Shown: in pieces, positions 39,688 to 47,367 of the stretch | Layout of the letters: each line of letters opens with the position of its first letter | How positions within the stretch are numbered: position 1 is the first letter of the stretch | Assembly (NCBI GenBank): GCA_034110465.1 | Contig: JAWUZD010000009.1 | Coordinates: 124,001 to 188,000 of the forward strand | DNA from: Aurantibacter sp034110465 | Lineage (GTDB): Bacteria > Bacteroidota > Bacteroidia > Flavobacteriales > Flavobacteriaceae | Direction: 5' to 3' | Length of the DNA: 64,000 nt | Translations under genes and position numbers: made by a program | Notes under the pieces: generated by a model | The model's input: the letters and a program-made list of their open reading frames with translations, nothing else | Database searches by the model: none | Told to the model about the DNA's origin: nothing

Positions 39688-41787
39688 TTATTTTAAAAGC
39701 TGATAACTTGCAAATGCAACAATATATGCCAATGCAGTCATAACTACTAATTGATAAGTAGGCCATTTCCAACTGTTAGTTTCACGTTTTACAATAGCCA
39801 AAGTACTCATACATTGCATAGCAAATGCATAAAAAAGGAGTAATGAAATTCCTGACGCAAAATTAAATAGTGGACCACCAAGGATTGGATTAACTTCGCC
39901 AGCCATTCTGTTTTTAATGGTTTCTTCATCGTCGCTTCCAACACTATATATAGTAGCTAGAGTTCCTACAAAAACTTCTCGAGCTGCAAAACTACTTACT
40001 ATAGCAATTCCTATTTTCCAATCGTAACCTAATGGTCTTATAGCTGGTTCTATTGCATGACCTGCAATTCCAATAAATGAATGCTCTAATTTGTGAGAAG
40101 CTATTTTTTTGTTTAGTTCTTCTTCATTTAAATTACTTGAAGCAAATTGTTGAGTTACAATATCTTCAGCATTATTAAAATTTTCGCCAGGACCATAAGA
40201 TGCTAAAACCCATAAAACTATAGAAATAGCTAAGATTATTTTTCCAGCACCAACTACAAAAGATTTTGTTTTTTCTAAAACTGTTAAAGCTATATTTTTT
40301 AATAACGGTAATTTATAATTTGGCATTTCTACCACAAAAAAGGTTTTGCTTTCAATTTTTAAAACTTTATTCAATAGGTAAGCAGAAAATACCGCGGATC
40401 CAAACCCAATTAAATATAATAACATTAGAGTTAAAGCTTGATAGCCCAATCCTAAAAAGGAACCTTCTGGAATAACTAAGGAGATAATAATTAAGTAAAC
40501 AGGCAAACGTGCTGCGCAAGTTGTAAAAGGTGTTACTAAAATGGTAATTAAACGTTCTTTCCAGCTTTCTATATTTCTGGTTGCCATAATAGCAGGAATA
40601 GCACAAGCGGTTCCAGAAATTAGCGGAACAATACTTTTTCCGCTTAGTCCAAAACGACGCATAATTTTGTCCATTAAAAAGACCACACGACTCATATAAC
40701 CGCTTTCTTCTAGAATAGCAATAAACAAGAATAGAAAAGCAATTTGAGGAATAAATATAACAATTCCACCAAGCCCAGGAATAATTCCTTCAGCTAATAA
40801 ACTGGTAAAATCTCCTGCGGGTAATGTGTTTTTAGTCCACTCACTAAATTGTGCAAAAGTAGTGTCTATAAAGTCCATTGGTACGCTAGACCAATCGTAA
40901 ATAGCTTGAAATATGGTAAGTAGAATAAAAAAGAAAATTAAGTATCCAAAAATTTTATGAGTTAATACTCTATCTAATCTGCTACGCAAATCTTTTGCTT
41001 GCGATGCATCTACGGTTTGTCCAACTTTTAAAACATTGTTTATAAATTGGTATCGTTTTATGGTTTCTTTTTGTTGAAGTCTTTTTAAATCGCTTTCAGA
41101 TTTTGTCTTAAAACTAGCAATTGCATCAATTTCTTTTCGGTCTGTTTTTCCAAAGTTAACATCTTGAGTAATAACCAACCAAAGTTTGTATAATAATTGG
41201 TTTGGAAAAGCTTTACGAAGTCTGTCAAAATATTCTTTATCTATTTCAGATGCATGTAAACAAGGTTCTGAAGAGACTTCTTTGTAATTTTGAATTAGTG
41301 ATTTAAGCTCATTAATTCCCGTTTTTTTACGCGTACTTATTAGAGCTATTTTTGTATTTAAATGTTTTTCTAAATGCGGAATATCTAAAGAAATTCCTTT
41401 ATAATTCATTCTGTCTGCCATATTTATGGCTAAAATGGTTGGAATTTCTAAATCTTTAATTTGAGTAAAAAGTAATAAGTTTCTTTTTAGGTTTTCTACA
41501 TCGCTTACAACAACGACAACATCTGGAAAATCTTTATCGTTCTTATTTAGAAGTAATTCTATAACTACATTTTCGTCTAAAGAAGATGCATTTAAAGAAT
41601 AGGTTCCTGGTAAATCTATAACGTGAGCCTTAAGGTTCCTGTCTAATTTGCAAATCCCTTCTTTTTTTTCTACAGTAATTCCTGGATAGTTTCCTACTTG
41701 TTGATTTAATCCTGTTAATGCATTAAAAACAGATGTTTTTCCTGTGTTAGGATTTCCAATTAAGGCTATGTTAATCTGTTTACTCAT
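39688..41787 (-). CDS. feoB: Ferrous iron transport protein B
   Basis: A 699-residue inner-membrane Fe2+ transporter with an N-terminal G domain: G1 GNPNTGKTS at residues 11-19, G3 DLPGTYSL, G4 NMAD, G5-like ISTRKKTG. A helical insert follows, and then the membrane part with two Gate repeats (PGLGGIVIFIPQIAFLFLFIAILEESGYM, SGTACAIPAIMATRNIESWKERLITILVTPFTTCAARLPVYLI). Length fits the family. It overlaps feoA by 8 bases and is followed by the small Cys-rich protein. Confidence 0.96.
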   Translation of the reverse strand: MSKQINIALIGNPNTGKTSVFNALTGLNQQVGNYPGITVEKKEGICKLDRNLKAHVIDLPGTYSLNASSLDENVVIELLLNKNDKDFPDVVVVVSDVENLKRNLLLFTQIKDLEIPTILAINMADRMNYKGISLDIPHLEKHLNTKIALISTRKKTGINELKSLIQNYKEVSSEPCLHASEIDKEYFDRLRKAFPNQLLYKLWLVITQDVNFGKTDRKEIDAIASFKTKSESDLKRLQQKETIKRYQFINNVLKVGQTVDASQAKDLRSRLDRVLTHKIFGYLIFFFILLTIFQAIYDWSSVPMDFIDTTFAQFSEWTKNTLPAGDFTSLLAEGIIPGLGGIVIFIPQIAFLFLFIAILEESGYMSRVVFLMDKIMRRFGLSGKSIVPLISGTACAIPAIMATRNIESWKERLITILVTPFTTCAARLPVYLIIISLVIPEGSFLGLGYQALTLMLLYLIGFGSAVFSAYLLNKVLKIESKTFFVVEMPNYKLPLLKNIALTVLEKTKSFVVGAGKIILAISIVLWVLASYGPGENFNNAEDIVTQQFASSNLNEEELNKKIASHKLEHSFIGIAGHAIEPAIRPLGYDWKIGIAIVSSFAAREVFVGTLATIYSVGSDDEETIKNRMAGEVNPILGGPLFNFASGISLLLFYAFAMQCMSTLAIVKRETNSWKWPTYQLVVMTALAYIVAFASYQLLK

Positions 41788-42013
41788 TAATTTTTTCGAT
41801 TAAAACGTGAATAGCAGTTTCTTTTCTAATAGCTAAATGACTTCCATTAACATTAAGGTATAATGGGTCAGAAAAAGGTGCTATTTGTACTAGTTGTACT
41901 GTATTTCCAGGTAAGCAACCCATTTCTAAGAGTTTTAATGGTATTTCTATAGAAGAGACATCAGTAATTACTGCTGTTTCTCCCTTTTTTAAGTCTGCTA
42001 GTGTTGTGCTCAA
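41780..42013 (-). CDS. feoA: Ferrous iron transport protein A
   Basis: A 77-residue SH3-like cytoplasmic protein needed for FeoB activity. The family pattern KKGETAVITDVSS, LLEMGCLPGNTVQLVQIAPFSDPLYLNVNGSHLAIRKETA is complete. First gene of the feoA-feoB-Cys-rich operon; its 3' end overlaps feoB by 8 bases. Confidence 0.94.
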   Translation of the reverse strand: MSTTLADLKKGETAVITDVSSIEIPLKLLEMGCLPGNTVQLVQIAPFSDPLYLNVNGSHLAIRKETAIHVLIEKINE

Positions 42014-42085
42014 GCTTATTTAGATTGATTTTAAAGAAGTAAAAATAGTAGAAAATGTTCAGTCAAAAAAAAAATAGTCAATAAA

Positions 42086-42760
42086 CTAATCTTTATAGCT
42101 GTTTTTTAACGTTTTTAAGTCTTCTAAAAGTGTTTTTATAGCTTCTGGATCTGTTCCGTCGTAAAATCCACGTATTTGTCGTTCTTTATCTATTAGCATA
42201 AAATTTTCAGTATGAATCATATCATACTTATCACCATTTCCAGTAGTTTTTACTGCTAAGTAACTTTTTCTTGCTAATTCGTATATCTGTTTTTTATCGC
42301 CAGTAACTAAGTGCCATTTTTTATCGTTTACGCCTTTTTCTATAGCGTAACGTTTTAATTGTGCTACACTATCTATTTTAGGAGTTACAGAATGAGATAG
42401 AAGCATAATGTCATCATCGTTTAAAATTTCTGCCTGAATTTCGTACATATGATCTGTCATTATAGGACAAATAGTTGGACACGTTGTAAAGAAGAAATCG
42501 GCTATGTAAATTTTATTCTTGAAATTCTCTTGAGTAGTTATTTCCCCATTTTGATTGATTAAAGAGAAATCGGCTATTTTATGATATTTCTTTTTGTGCT
42601 GAATTGTACTATCTACTAATTCAGCATTTACTAATGCAGGCTGATAAATAGGAAGCACTTTTTCTATTTTTAAAATAGAATAAATAATAGCCATAATTAT
42701 AATGGATAACACTAAAAAAAACAATCCAAAATTTCTGTATTCTTTAAAAGATGATAGCAT
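42086..42760 (-). CDS. SCO1/SenC family protein
   Basis: A 224-residue thioredoxin-fold protein anchored by an N-terminal helix (about 12-30) and exposed to the periplasm. The copper-binding pair is Cys94-x3-Cys98 (TTCPTICPIM) and the third ligand is the His in MIHTENFMLID. SCO proteins deliver copper to, or reduce, the CuA centre of cytochrome oxidase. It is monocistronic, divergent from rseP; a TATTTTTG -7 element lies at 42785-42778. Confidence 0.92.
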   Translation of the reverse strand: MLSSFKEYRNFGLFFLVLSIIIMAIIYSILKIEKVLPIYQPALVNAELVDSTIQHKKKYHKIADFSLINQNGEITTQENFKNKIYIADFFFTTCPTICPIMTDHMYEIQAEILNDDDIMLLSHSVTPKIDSVAQLKRYAIEKGVNDKKWHLVTGDKKQIYELARKSYLAVKTTGNGDKYDMIHTENFMLIDKERQIRGFYDGTDPEAIKTLLEDLKTLKNSYKD

Positions 42761-42777
42761 AACAAGGTTTCTTAAGG

Positions 42778-42785
42778 CAAAAATA
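42778..42785 (-). promoter_or_regulatory. -7 element of the SCO gene
   Basis: Reads TATTTTTG on the minus strand (TAnnTTTG), 17 bases upstream of the start codon. No correctly spaced -33 TTG. Confidence 0.4.
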
Positions 42786-42882
42786 CGAGTTAGATTTTCA
42801 ATAGATATAGAATATAGACTTAAATTACTGTTAATCTTAAAACTGAATGGGCTTTAATTTTTTTAAACTAAGCTTAAATATG

Positions 42883-42890
42883 TACTTTTG
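42883..42890 (+). promoter_or_regulatory. -7 element of rseP
   Basis: TACTTTTG matches TAnnTTTG and ends 27 bases before ATG 42918. It overlaps the TTG at 42888 that opens the longest frame, so that TTG is unlikely to be the start. Confidence 0.42.
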
Positions 42891-42917
42891 GTCGATTATT
42901 TACAGAATATCACCCAA

Positions 42918-44258
42918 ATGGAATTTATTATAAAAATTGGACAGTTTCTATTAAGCTTGTCTTTACTTATTGTTTTACACGAATTAGGACATTTTATCCC
43001 TGCCAAATTATTTAAGACGCGTGTTGAGAAGTTTTACTTATTTTTTGATGTGAAGTTTTCACTATTTAAAAAGAAAATTGGAGGAACAGAATATGGAATT
43101 GGTTGGTTGCCTTTAGGCGGTTATGTAAAAATTGCCGGTATGATAGACGAAAGTATGGATACCGAAGCTATGAAAGAAGAACCAAAACCTTGGGAATTTA
43201 GATCTAAGCCAGCTTGGCAACGTTTAATTATTATGCTTGGTGGTGTATTTGTGAATTTTGTATTAGCGTTGATTATTTATACAGCAATGTCTTTTGCTTA
43301 TGGAGATGCAGATTATGATGCAAAAAGTATGAAAGCTGGTTATGCTGTTGAGAATCCTTTAATGACTGACTTAGGATTCAAAACAGGAGATCAAGTGTTA
43401 AAAGTTGATGATAAACAAATTGAAAAATATTTAGAAATAAGAAACAGTATAATCGGAGCTAAATCTATAACATTTAACAGAAATGGTGAAGAAAAAACAA
43501 TAGACTTACCAGAAGATTTTTTAGGACAGCTATCTACAAGTAAGGATAGAAGTATGTTTGAGCTTCGTATTCCTTTTGTAATTCATAAAATTCCTGACAC
43601 ATCACTTAATAAAAACACAGGTCTGTTGAAAGGTGATGTTATTCAAACCTTAAATGGTAAGGAAGCTAAGTTTTTGGATCAAGTTATTCAAATTGCAGAA
43701 AATTCTAAAAACCAAACAATTCTTGTTGAGGTTTTAAGAAAAGGAGAATTAGTGTCTGCAAATCTGAAAATTGATAATAATGGTAAATTAGGTATTGTTC
43801 AAGGAGTTTCTCCAAATAAAATGGCCGAATTAGGTTATTTTGACATTGTTAGAAACGAATATTCTTTCGGTGAAAGCTTTGGTGTTGGTTACGACAAGTT
43901 TACTTCTCAGATTACAGGTTATTTTGGTCAATTGAAACAAATATTTAGCCCAAGCACTGGAGCCTATAAAGGTGTTGGTGGTTTTAAAGCAATTTATGAT
44001 GTTTTTCCAGACACTTGGGATTGGGGGCACTTTTGGAGTATTACAGCTTTTCTTTCTATTATGTTAGGTGTGCTTAACTTATTACCTATTCCTGCTTTAG
44101 ATGGTGGACACGTTATGTTTTTATTATATGAAATAATTTCTGGACGTAAACCAAGCGATAAATTTATGGAGTACGCACAAACAGTTGGGTTCTTTATCTT
44201 AATAGCATTAGTGTTATTTGCTAATGGAAATGATATTTTTAAAGCTGTATTTAATTAA
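42918..44258 (+). CDS. rseP: RIP metalloprotease RseP (site-2 protease)
   Basis: A 446-residue intramembrane zinc protease that cuts membrane-anchored regulators within their helix. HELGH (His21, Glu22, His25) in the first helix and LPIPALDGGHVMFLL near the C-terminus supply the zinc ligands, with two PDZ-like domains between (GDQVLKVDDKQIEKY; KGDVIQTLNGKEAKFL). I start at ATG 42918 instead of TTG 42888 because the -7 element covers the latter and the first helix follows at once. Targets may include anti-sigma factors; the one at 15833-17704 has no obvious RseA-like site. Confidence 0.93.
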   Translation: MEFIIKIGQFLLSLSLLIVLHELGHFIPAKLFKTRVEKFYLFFDVKFSLFKKKIGGTEYGIGWLPLGGYVKIAGMIDESMDTEAMKEEPKPWEFRSKPAWQRLIIMLGGVFVNFVLALIIYTAMSFAYGDADYDAKSMKAGYAVENPLMTDLGFKTGDQVLKVDDKQIEKYLEIRNSIIGAKSITFNRNGEEKTIDLPEDFLGQLSTSKDRSMFELRIPFVIHKIPDTSLNKNTGLLKGDVIQTLNGKEAKFLDQVIQIAENSKNQTILVEVLRKGELVSANLKIDNNGKLGIVQGVSPNKMAELGYFDIVRNEYSFGESFGVGYDKFTSQITGYFGQLKQIFSPSTGAYKGVGGFKAIYDVFPDTWDWGHFWSITAFLSIMLGVLNLLPIPALDGGHVMFLLYEIISGRKPSDKFMEYAQTVGFFILIALVLFANGNDIFKAVFN

Positions 44259-44284
44259 TAGTTAGAAATAAATAAAAAAAAGTT

Positions 44285-44314
44285 TTGTGAATGTTTAAAA
44301 AGCTTATATATTTG
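44285..44314 (+). promoter_or_regulatory. Consensus promoter of tRNA-Asn
   Basis: TTG at 44285-44287, exactly 19 bases, then TATATTTG at 44307-44314. This is the textbook Bacteroidota sigma-ABfr promoter, as expected for a strongly expressed stable RNA. Transcription would start about 14 bases before the tRNA. Confidence 0.75.
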
Positions 44315-44334
44315 CAAACTCAATAACAAAACAC

Positions 44335-44411
44335 TCCTCTTTAGCTCAGTTGGTTAGAGCATCTGACTGTTAATCAGAGGGTCCTAAGTTCGAGTCTTAG
44401 AAGAGGAGCCA
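44335..44411 (+). tRNA. tRNA-Asn (GTT)
   Basis: A 77-base cloverleaf. The acceptor stem TCCTCTT pairs with AAGAGGA, the D arm is GCTC-GAGC, the anticodon arm TCTGA-CTGTTAA-TCAGA has anticodon GTT, and the T arm is CTAAG-TTCGAGT-CTTAG. The discriminator is G and the terminal CCA (44409-44411) is encoded. It has its own promoter and terminator. Confidence 0.98.
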
Positions 44412-44417
44412 AATGGG

Positions 44418-44456
44418 AAAAGCCTTTACAGCAATGTAAGGGCTTTTGTTTTTTAT
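44418..44456 (+). terminator. Terminator of tRNA-Asn
   Basis: AAAAGCCTTTACA (44418-44430) pairs with TGTAAGGGCTTTT (44435-44447, one G-T pair) around GCAA, followed by a T-rich stretch. Confidence 0.85.
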
Positions 44457-44492
44457 AAAGGTTAAACATAGGTTAAACATTTCTCGTTTAGC

Positions 44493-44500
44493 TATATTTG
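44493..44500 (+). promoter_or_regulatory. -7 element of rsmI
   Basis: TATATTTG matches TAnnTTTG and lies 22 bases before the rsmI ATG. A matching -33 TTG is not seen. Confidence 0.42.
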
Positions 44501-44522
44501 TACTTCGTAAAAACCTCACTAA

Positions 44523-45191
44523 ATGCTTTACTTAGTCCCAACACCAATAGGAAATTTAGAAGATATAACACTTCGTGCTTTAAGAGTTTTGAAAGAAGTA
44601 GATTTTATTTTAGCTGAAGACACACGTACTTCGGGGAAATTGCTAAAGCATTTTGAGATTACAACACAAATGCAAAGTCACCATATGCACAACGAGCATA
44701 AAACGGTAGGTCATTTAATAAAACGTTTGCAAGCTGGCGAAAAAATAGCTATAATTAGTGATGCTGGAACACCAGCAATTTCTGATCCAGGATTTCTTTT
44801 AACCAGAGCTTGTGTAGAAAATAATATAAAAGTGAATTGTTTACCAGGAGCAACTGCATTTGTTCCAGCATTAGTGAATAGTGGTTTGCCAAACGATAAA
44901 TTTATTTTTGAAGGTTTTCTTCCAGTAAAAAAAGGAAGACAAACCCGATTTAAATTATTAGCAGAAGAAACTAGAACCATTATTTTTTATGAAAGTCCTC
45001 ATAAATTAATTAAAACATTAGGTCATTTTTGTGAGTATTTTGGAGAAGAAAGACAAGTGTCCGTTTCTAGAGAAATAACAAAAATGTACGAAGAAACTAT
45101 TCGTGGAACCGCCAAAGAGGTTTTAGAACATTACACTAATAAACCACCCAAAGGAGAAATAGTTATCGTGGTTGCAGGCGCATCTAAATAA
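44523..45191 (+). CDS. rsmI: 16S rRNA (cytidine(1402)-2'-O)-methyltransferase
   Basis: Methylates the ribose of C1402 in the decoding centre using SAM. The tetrapyrrole-methylase fold is shown by LYLVPTPIGNLEDITLRAL, ILAEDTRTSGKLLKHF, SDAGTPAISDPGFLL, and the C-terminal EISREITKMYEET-like segment (SVSREITKMYEETIRG). Length 222 matches the short Bacteroidota form. It follows tRNA-Asn on the same strand with its own -7 element. Confidence 0.95.
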   Translation: MLYLVPTPIGNLEDITLRALRVLKEVDFILAEDTRTSGKLLKHFEITTQMQSHHMHNEHKTVGHLIKRLQAGEKIAIISDAGTPAISDPGFLLTRACVENNIKVNCLPGATAFVPALVNSGLPNDKFIFEGFLPVKKGRQTRFKLLAEETRTIIFYESPHKLIKTLGHFCEYFGEERQVSVSREITKMYEETIRGTAKEVLEHYTNKPPKGEIVIVVAGASK

Positions 45192-45364
45192 GTAAAATCC
45201 AATTAAATTCCTCCCTAAAAAAATGGTAAAAACTTAATTATCCGAACTCAGAGTAATTTCTTACTTTTTATCTCGTTATAATAATAGTATATTTACACTT
45301 ATTTATCATTTTAATCGTCTTCTAAAGCATTTGTTTTAGAATCTACATATATATCATATCACAT

Positions 45365-46792
45365 ATGGCTTGTCAAAGTTGTTCAACAAAAGATGGTCAA
45401 CCAAAAGGTTGTAAAAGTAACGGAACTTGCGGTACAGATAGTTGTAATAAACTAACTGTTTTCGACTGGTTATCTAACATGTCGTTGCCAAATAACGAAA
45501 AACCGTTTGATTGGGTTGAGGTTCGTTTTAAAAATGGACGTAAAGAATTTTATAAAAACACAGAAAACTTATCGTTAAGTATTGGAGATGTTGTGGCAAC
45601 ACAAGCTCAATCTGGTCATGATATTGGAATGGTTACACTTTCGGGCGAGTTGGTTCGCGTTCAAATGAAACGTAAAAAAGTTAATCCAGAAAGAAATGAA
45701 GATATTCAAAAAGTATATAGAAAAGCCTCACAAAAAGATATAGATATTTGGTCTGAAGCACGCGATCGTGAAGAACCTATGAAGGTAAAAGCACGACAGT
45801 TTGCTATAGATTTAAAACTTAAAATGAAAATTTCTGACATCGAATTTCAAGGAGATGCCAGTAAAGTTACATTTTACTACACAGCAGAAGAACGCGTAGA
45901 TTTTAGAGAATTAATTAAGCTTTTTGCTAAAGAATTTCGCACAAGAATAGAAATGAAACAAATTGGTTTCCGTCAAGAAGCCGCTCGTTTAGGTGGTATT
46001 GGTTCTTGCGGTAGAGAATTGTGTTGTTCTACGTGGTTAACAGATTTTAGATCTGTAAGTACCAGTGCAGCAAGATATCAGCAATTATCACTTAACCCTC
46101 AGAAATTAGCGGGACAATGTGGTAAATTAAAGTGTTGTTTAAATTACGAATTAGATTCGTATTTAGATGCTTTAAGAGGATTACCAAAGCCAGAAACTAA
46201 ATTATATACAGAAAAAGGAACAGCTGTTTGTCAGAAAACAGACATATTTAAAGGTCATTTATGGTACGCCTACGAAGGTGAATGGATGAACTGGCATTTA
46301 ATAACCAAAGAACAAGCTAACGAGATTATTGCATTAAATCGTAATAAAGAAAAAGTAGCAAATTTAGAAGATTATGCAGCAACATTAATAGTTGAAGCTA
46401 AAGTAGAGTTCGAAAACGTAGTCGGACAAGATAGCTTAACTCGTTTTGATCAGCCTAAATCTAAAAACAAGAATAATCGTAATAAAAAACGACCTAATAA
46501 TCGTAATAAAAACGAATCTGAGAGTCGTGCAGATGTGGCAACAAGACCACAACGTAAACCAAGACCGAAAACGGCTAATAAACCAAATCCTAATTCTAAG
46601 CCAAACCCAAATCAAAAAACAGCAGGACCAAAGCCCGCTAATCCAAATGCTAAAAAAGCTGAAACTGGAGCAGAAAATGCAATAGATAAACCAAGGTCTA
46701 AAAAACCTAATAAGCGTAGAAAGCCTCAAATCAAACCAAATAATAATACAAATACTAATAACGCAACACCTAATAATGATAAAAAAGAATAG
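45365..46792 (+). CDS. ricT: PSP1-domain protein RicT (YaaT)
   Basis: A 475-residue protein. The N-terminus is cysteine-rich (ACQSCSTKDGQPKGCKSNGTC). The PSP1 domain follows, with GDVVATQAQSGHDIGMVTLSG, FYYTAEERVDFRELIKLFAKEFRTRIEMKQIGFR, and LGGIGSCGRELCCSTWL...GQCGKLKCCLNYE; these cysteines are ligands for the FeS clusters of the Ric complex. In Bacilli RicT works with RicA and RicF in RNA maturation; those partners are not in the window. The last 100 residues are a disordered Asn/Lys/Arg/Pro tail, basic enough to bind RNA. Its end overlaps gldH by 17 bases. Confidence 0.88.
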   Translation: MACQSCSTKDGQPKGCKSNGTCGTDSCNKLTVFDWLSNMSLPNNEKPFDWVEVRFKNGRKEFYKNTENLSLSIGDVVATQAQSGHDIGMVTLSGELVRVQMKRKKVNPERNEDIQKVYRKASQKDIDIWSEARDREEPMKVKARQFAIDLKLKMKISDIEFQGDASKVTFYYTAEERVDFRELIKLFAKEFRTRIEMKQIGFRQEAARLGGIGSCGRELCCSTWLTDFRSVSTSAARYQQLSLNPQKLAGQCGKLKCCLNYELDSYLDALRGLPKPETKLYTEKGTAVCQKTDIFKGHLWYAYEGEWMNWHLITKEQANEIIALNRNKEKVANLEDYAATLIVEAKVEFENVVGQDSLTRFDQPKSKNKNNRNKKRPNNRNKNESESRADVATRPQRKPRPKTANKPNPNSKPNPNQKTAGPKPANPNAKKAETGAENAIDKPRSKKPNKRRKPQIKPNNNTNTNNATPNNDKKE

Positions 46793-47264
46793 CTTTTATC
46801 TGTTTCTATTAATGCTTTTGTGTTTTTCATGTGATAGCCAAGCGGTTTTTGATGAATATAAAAGTTTTTCGAATACATGGAATAAAGATGATGTAGTAAG
46901 GTTTAATGTTAATCCAAACGATAGTATTAATCCTTATAATCTATTTGTTAATGTTAGAAACACAAACGCTTACAAATACAAGAATCTATTTTTAATTGTA
47001 GAAATGGGTTTTCCTAATGGAAAAGTAGTTACAGATACTTTAGAATATAATATGGCAGACAAAACAGGTGCTTTATTAGGTGAAGGTATTTCTACTACAA
47101 AAACCAGTAAGTTGTGGTATAAAGAAGCTGTTAGGTTTCTAGAAAAAGGAGATTACAAAGTTGAAATTCAACACGCTATGCGCAAAAATGGCGAAGTAAA
47201 TGGTGTTGTAAATTTAGAAGGTATTACAGATATTGGGTTCAGGATTGAAAAAACAATAGAATAA
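46776..47264 (+). CDS. gldH: Gliding motility lipoprotein GldH
   Basis: A 162-residue lipoprotein with signal MIKKNSFYLFLLMLLCFSC and lipid-carrying Cys19. The mature part (FDEYKSFSNTWNKDDVVRFNV, NLFVNVRNTNAYKYKNLFLIVEMGFP, GVVNLEGITDIGFRIEK) matches GldH, which is required for gliding in Flavobacterium johnsoniae, though conserved also in non-gliding relatives. Its ATG lies inside ricT (17-base overlap), and it is followed by the PBP gene, an order I have seen in related genomes. Confidence 0.9.
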   Translation: MIKKNSFYLFLLMLLCFSCDSQAVFDEYKSFSNTWNKDDVVRFNVNPNDSINPYNLFVNVRNTNAYKYKNLFLIVEMGFPNGKVVTDTLEYNMADKTGALLGEGISTTKTSKLWYKEAVRFLEKGDYKVEIQHAMRKNGEVNGVVNLEGITDIGFRIEKTIE

Positions 47265-47367
47265 GTTTCCTTCTTAAAAGAAATGCATTAAAATCTTTTA
47301 GCACGAAAAAAGAGTAACCCTATTAGTTTTCTTTAAATCAATAGGTTTTAAATACAAAGTTAAAGTT

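Noticed and set aside
46436..46729. Frames on both strands in the ricT tail (Ile/Trp/Arg-rich)
   Set aside because: Low-complexity codons of the Asn/Lys tail read in other frames; ricT itself is open through this stretch.
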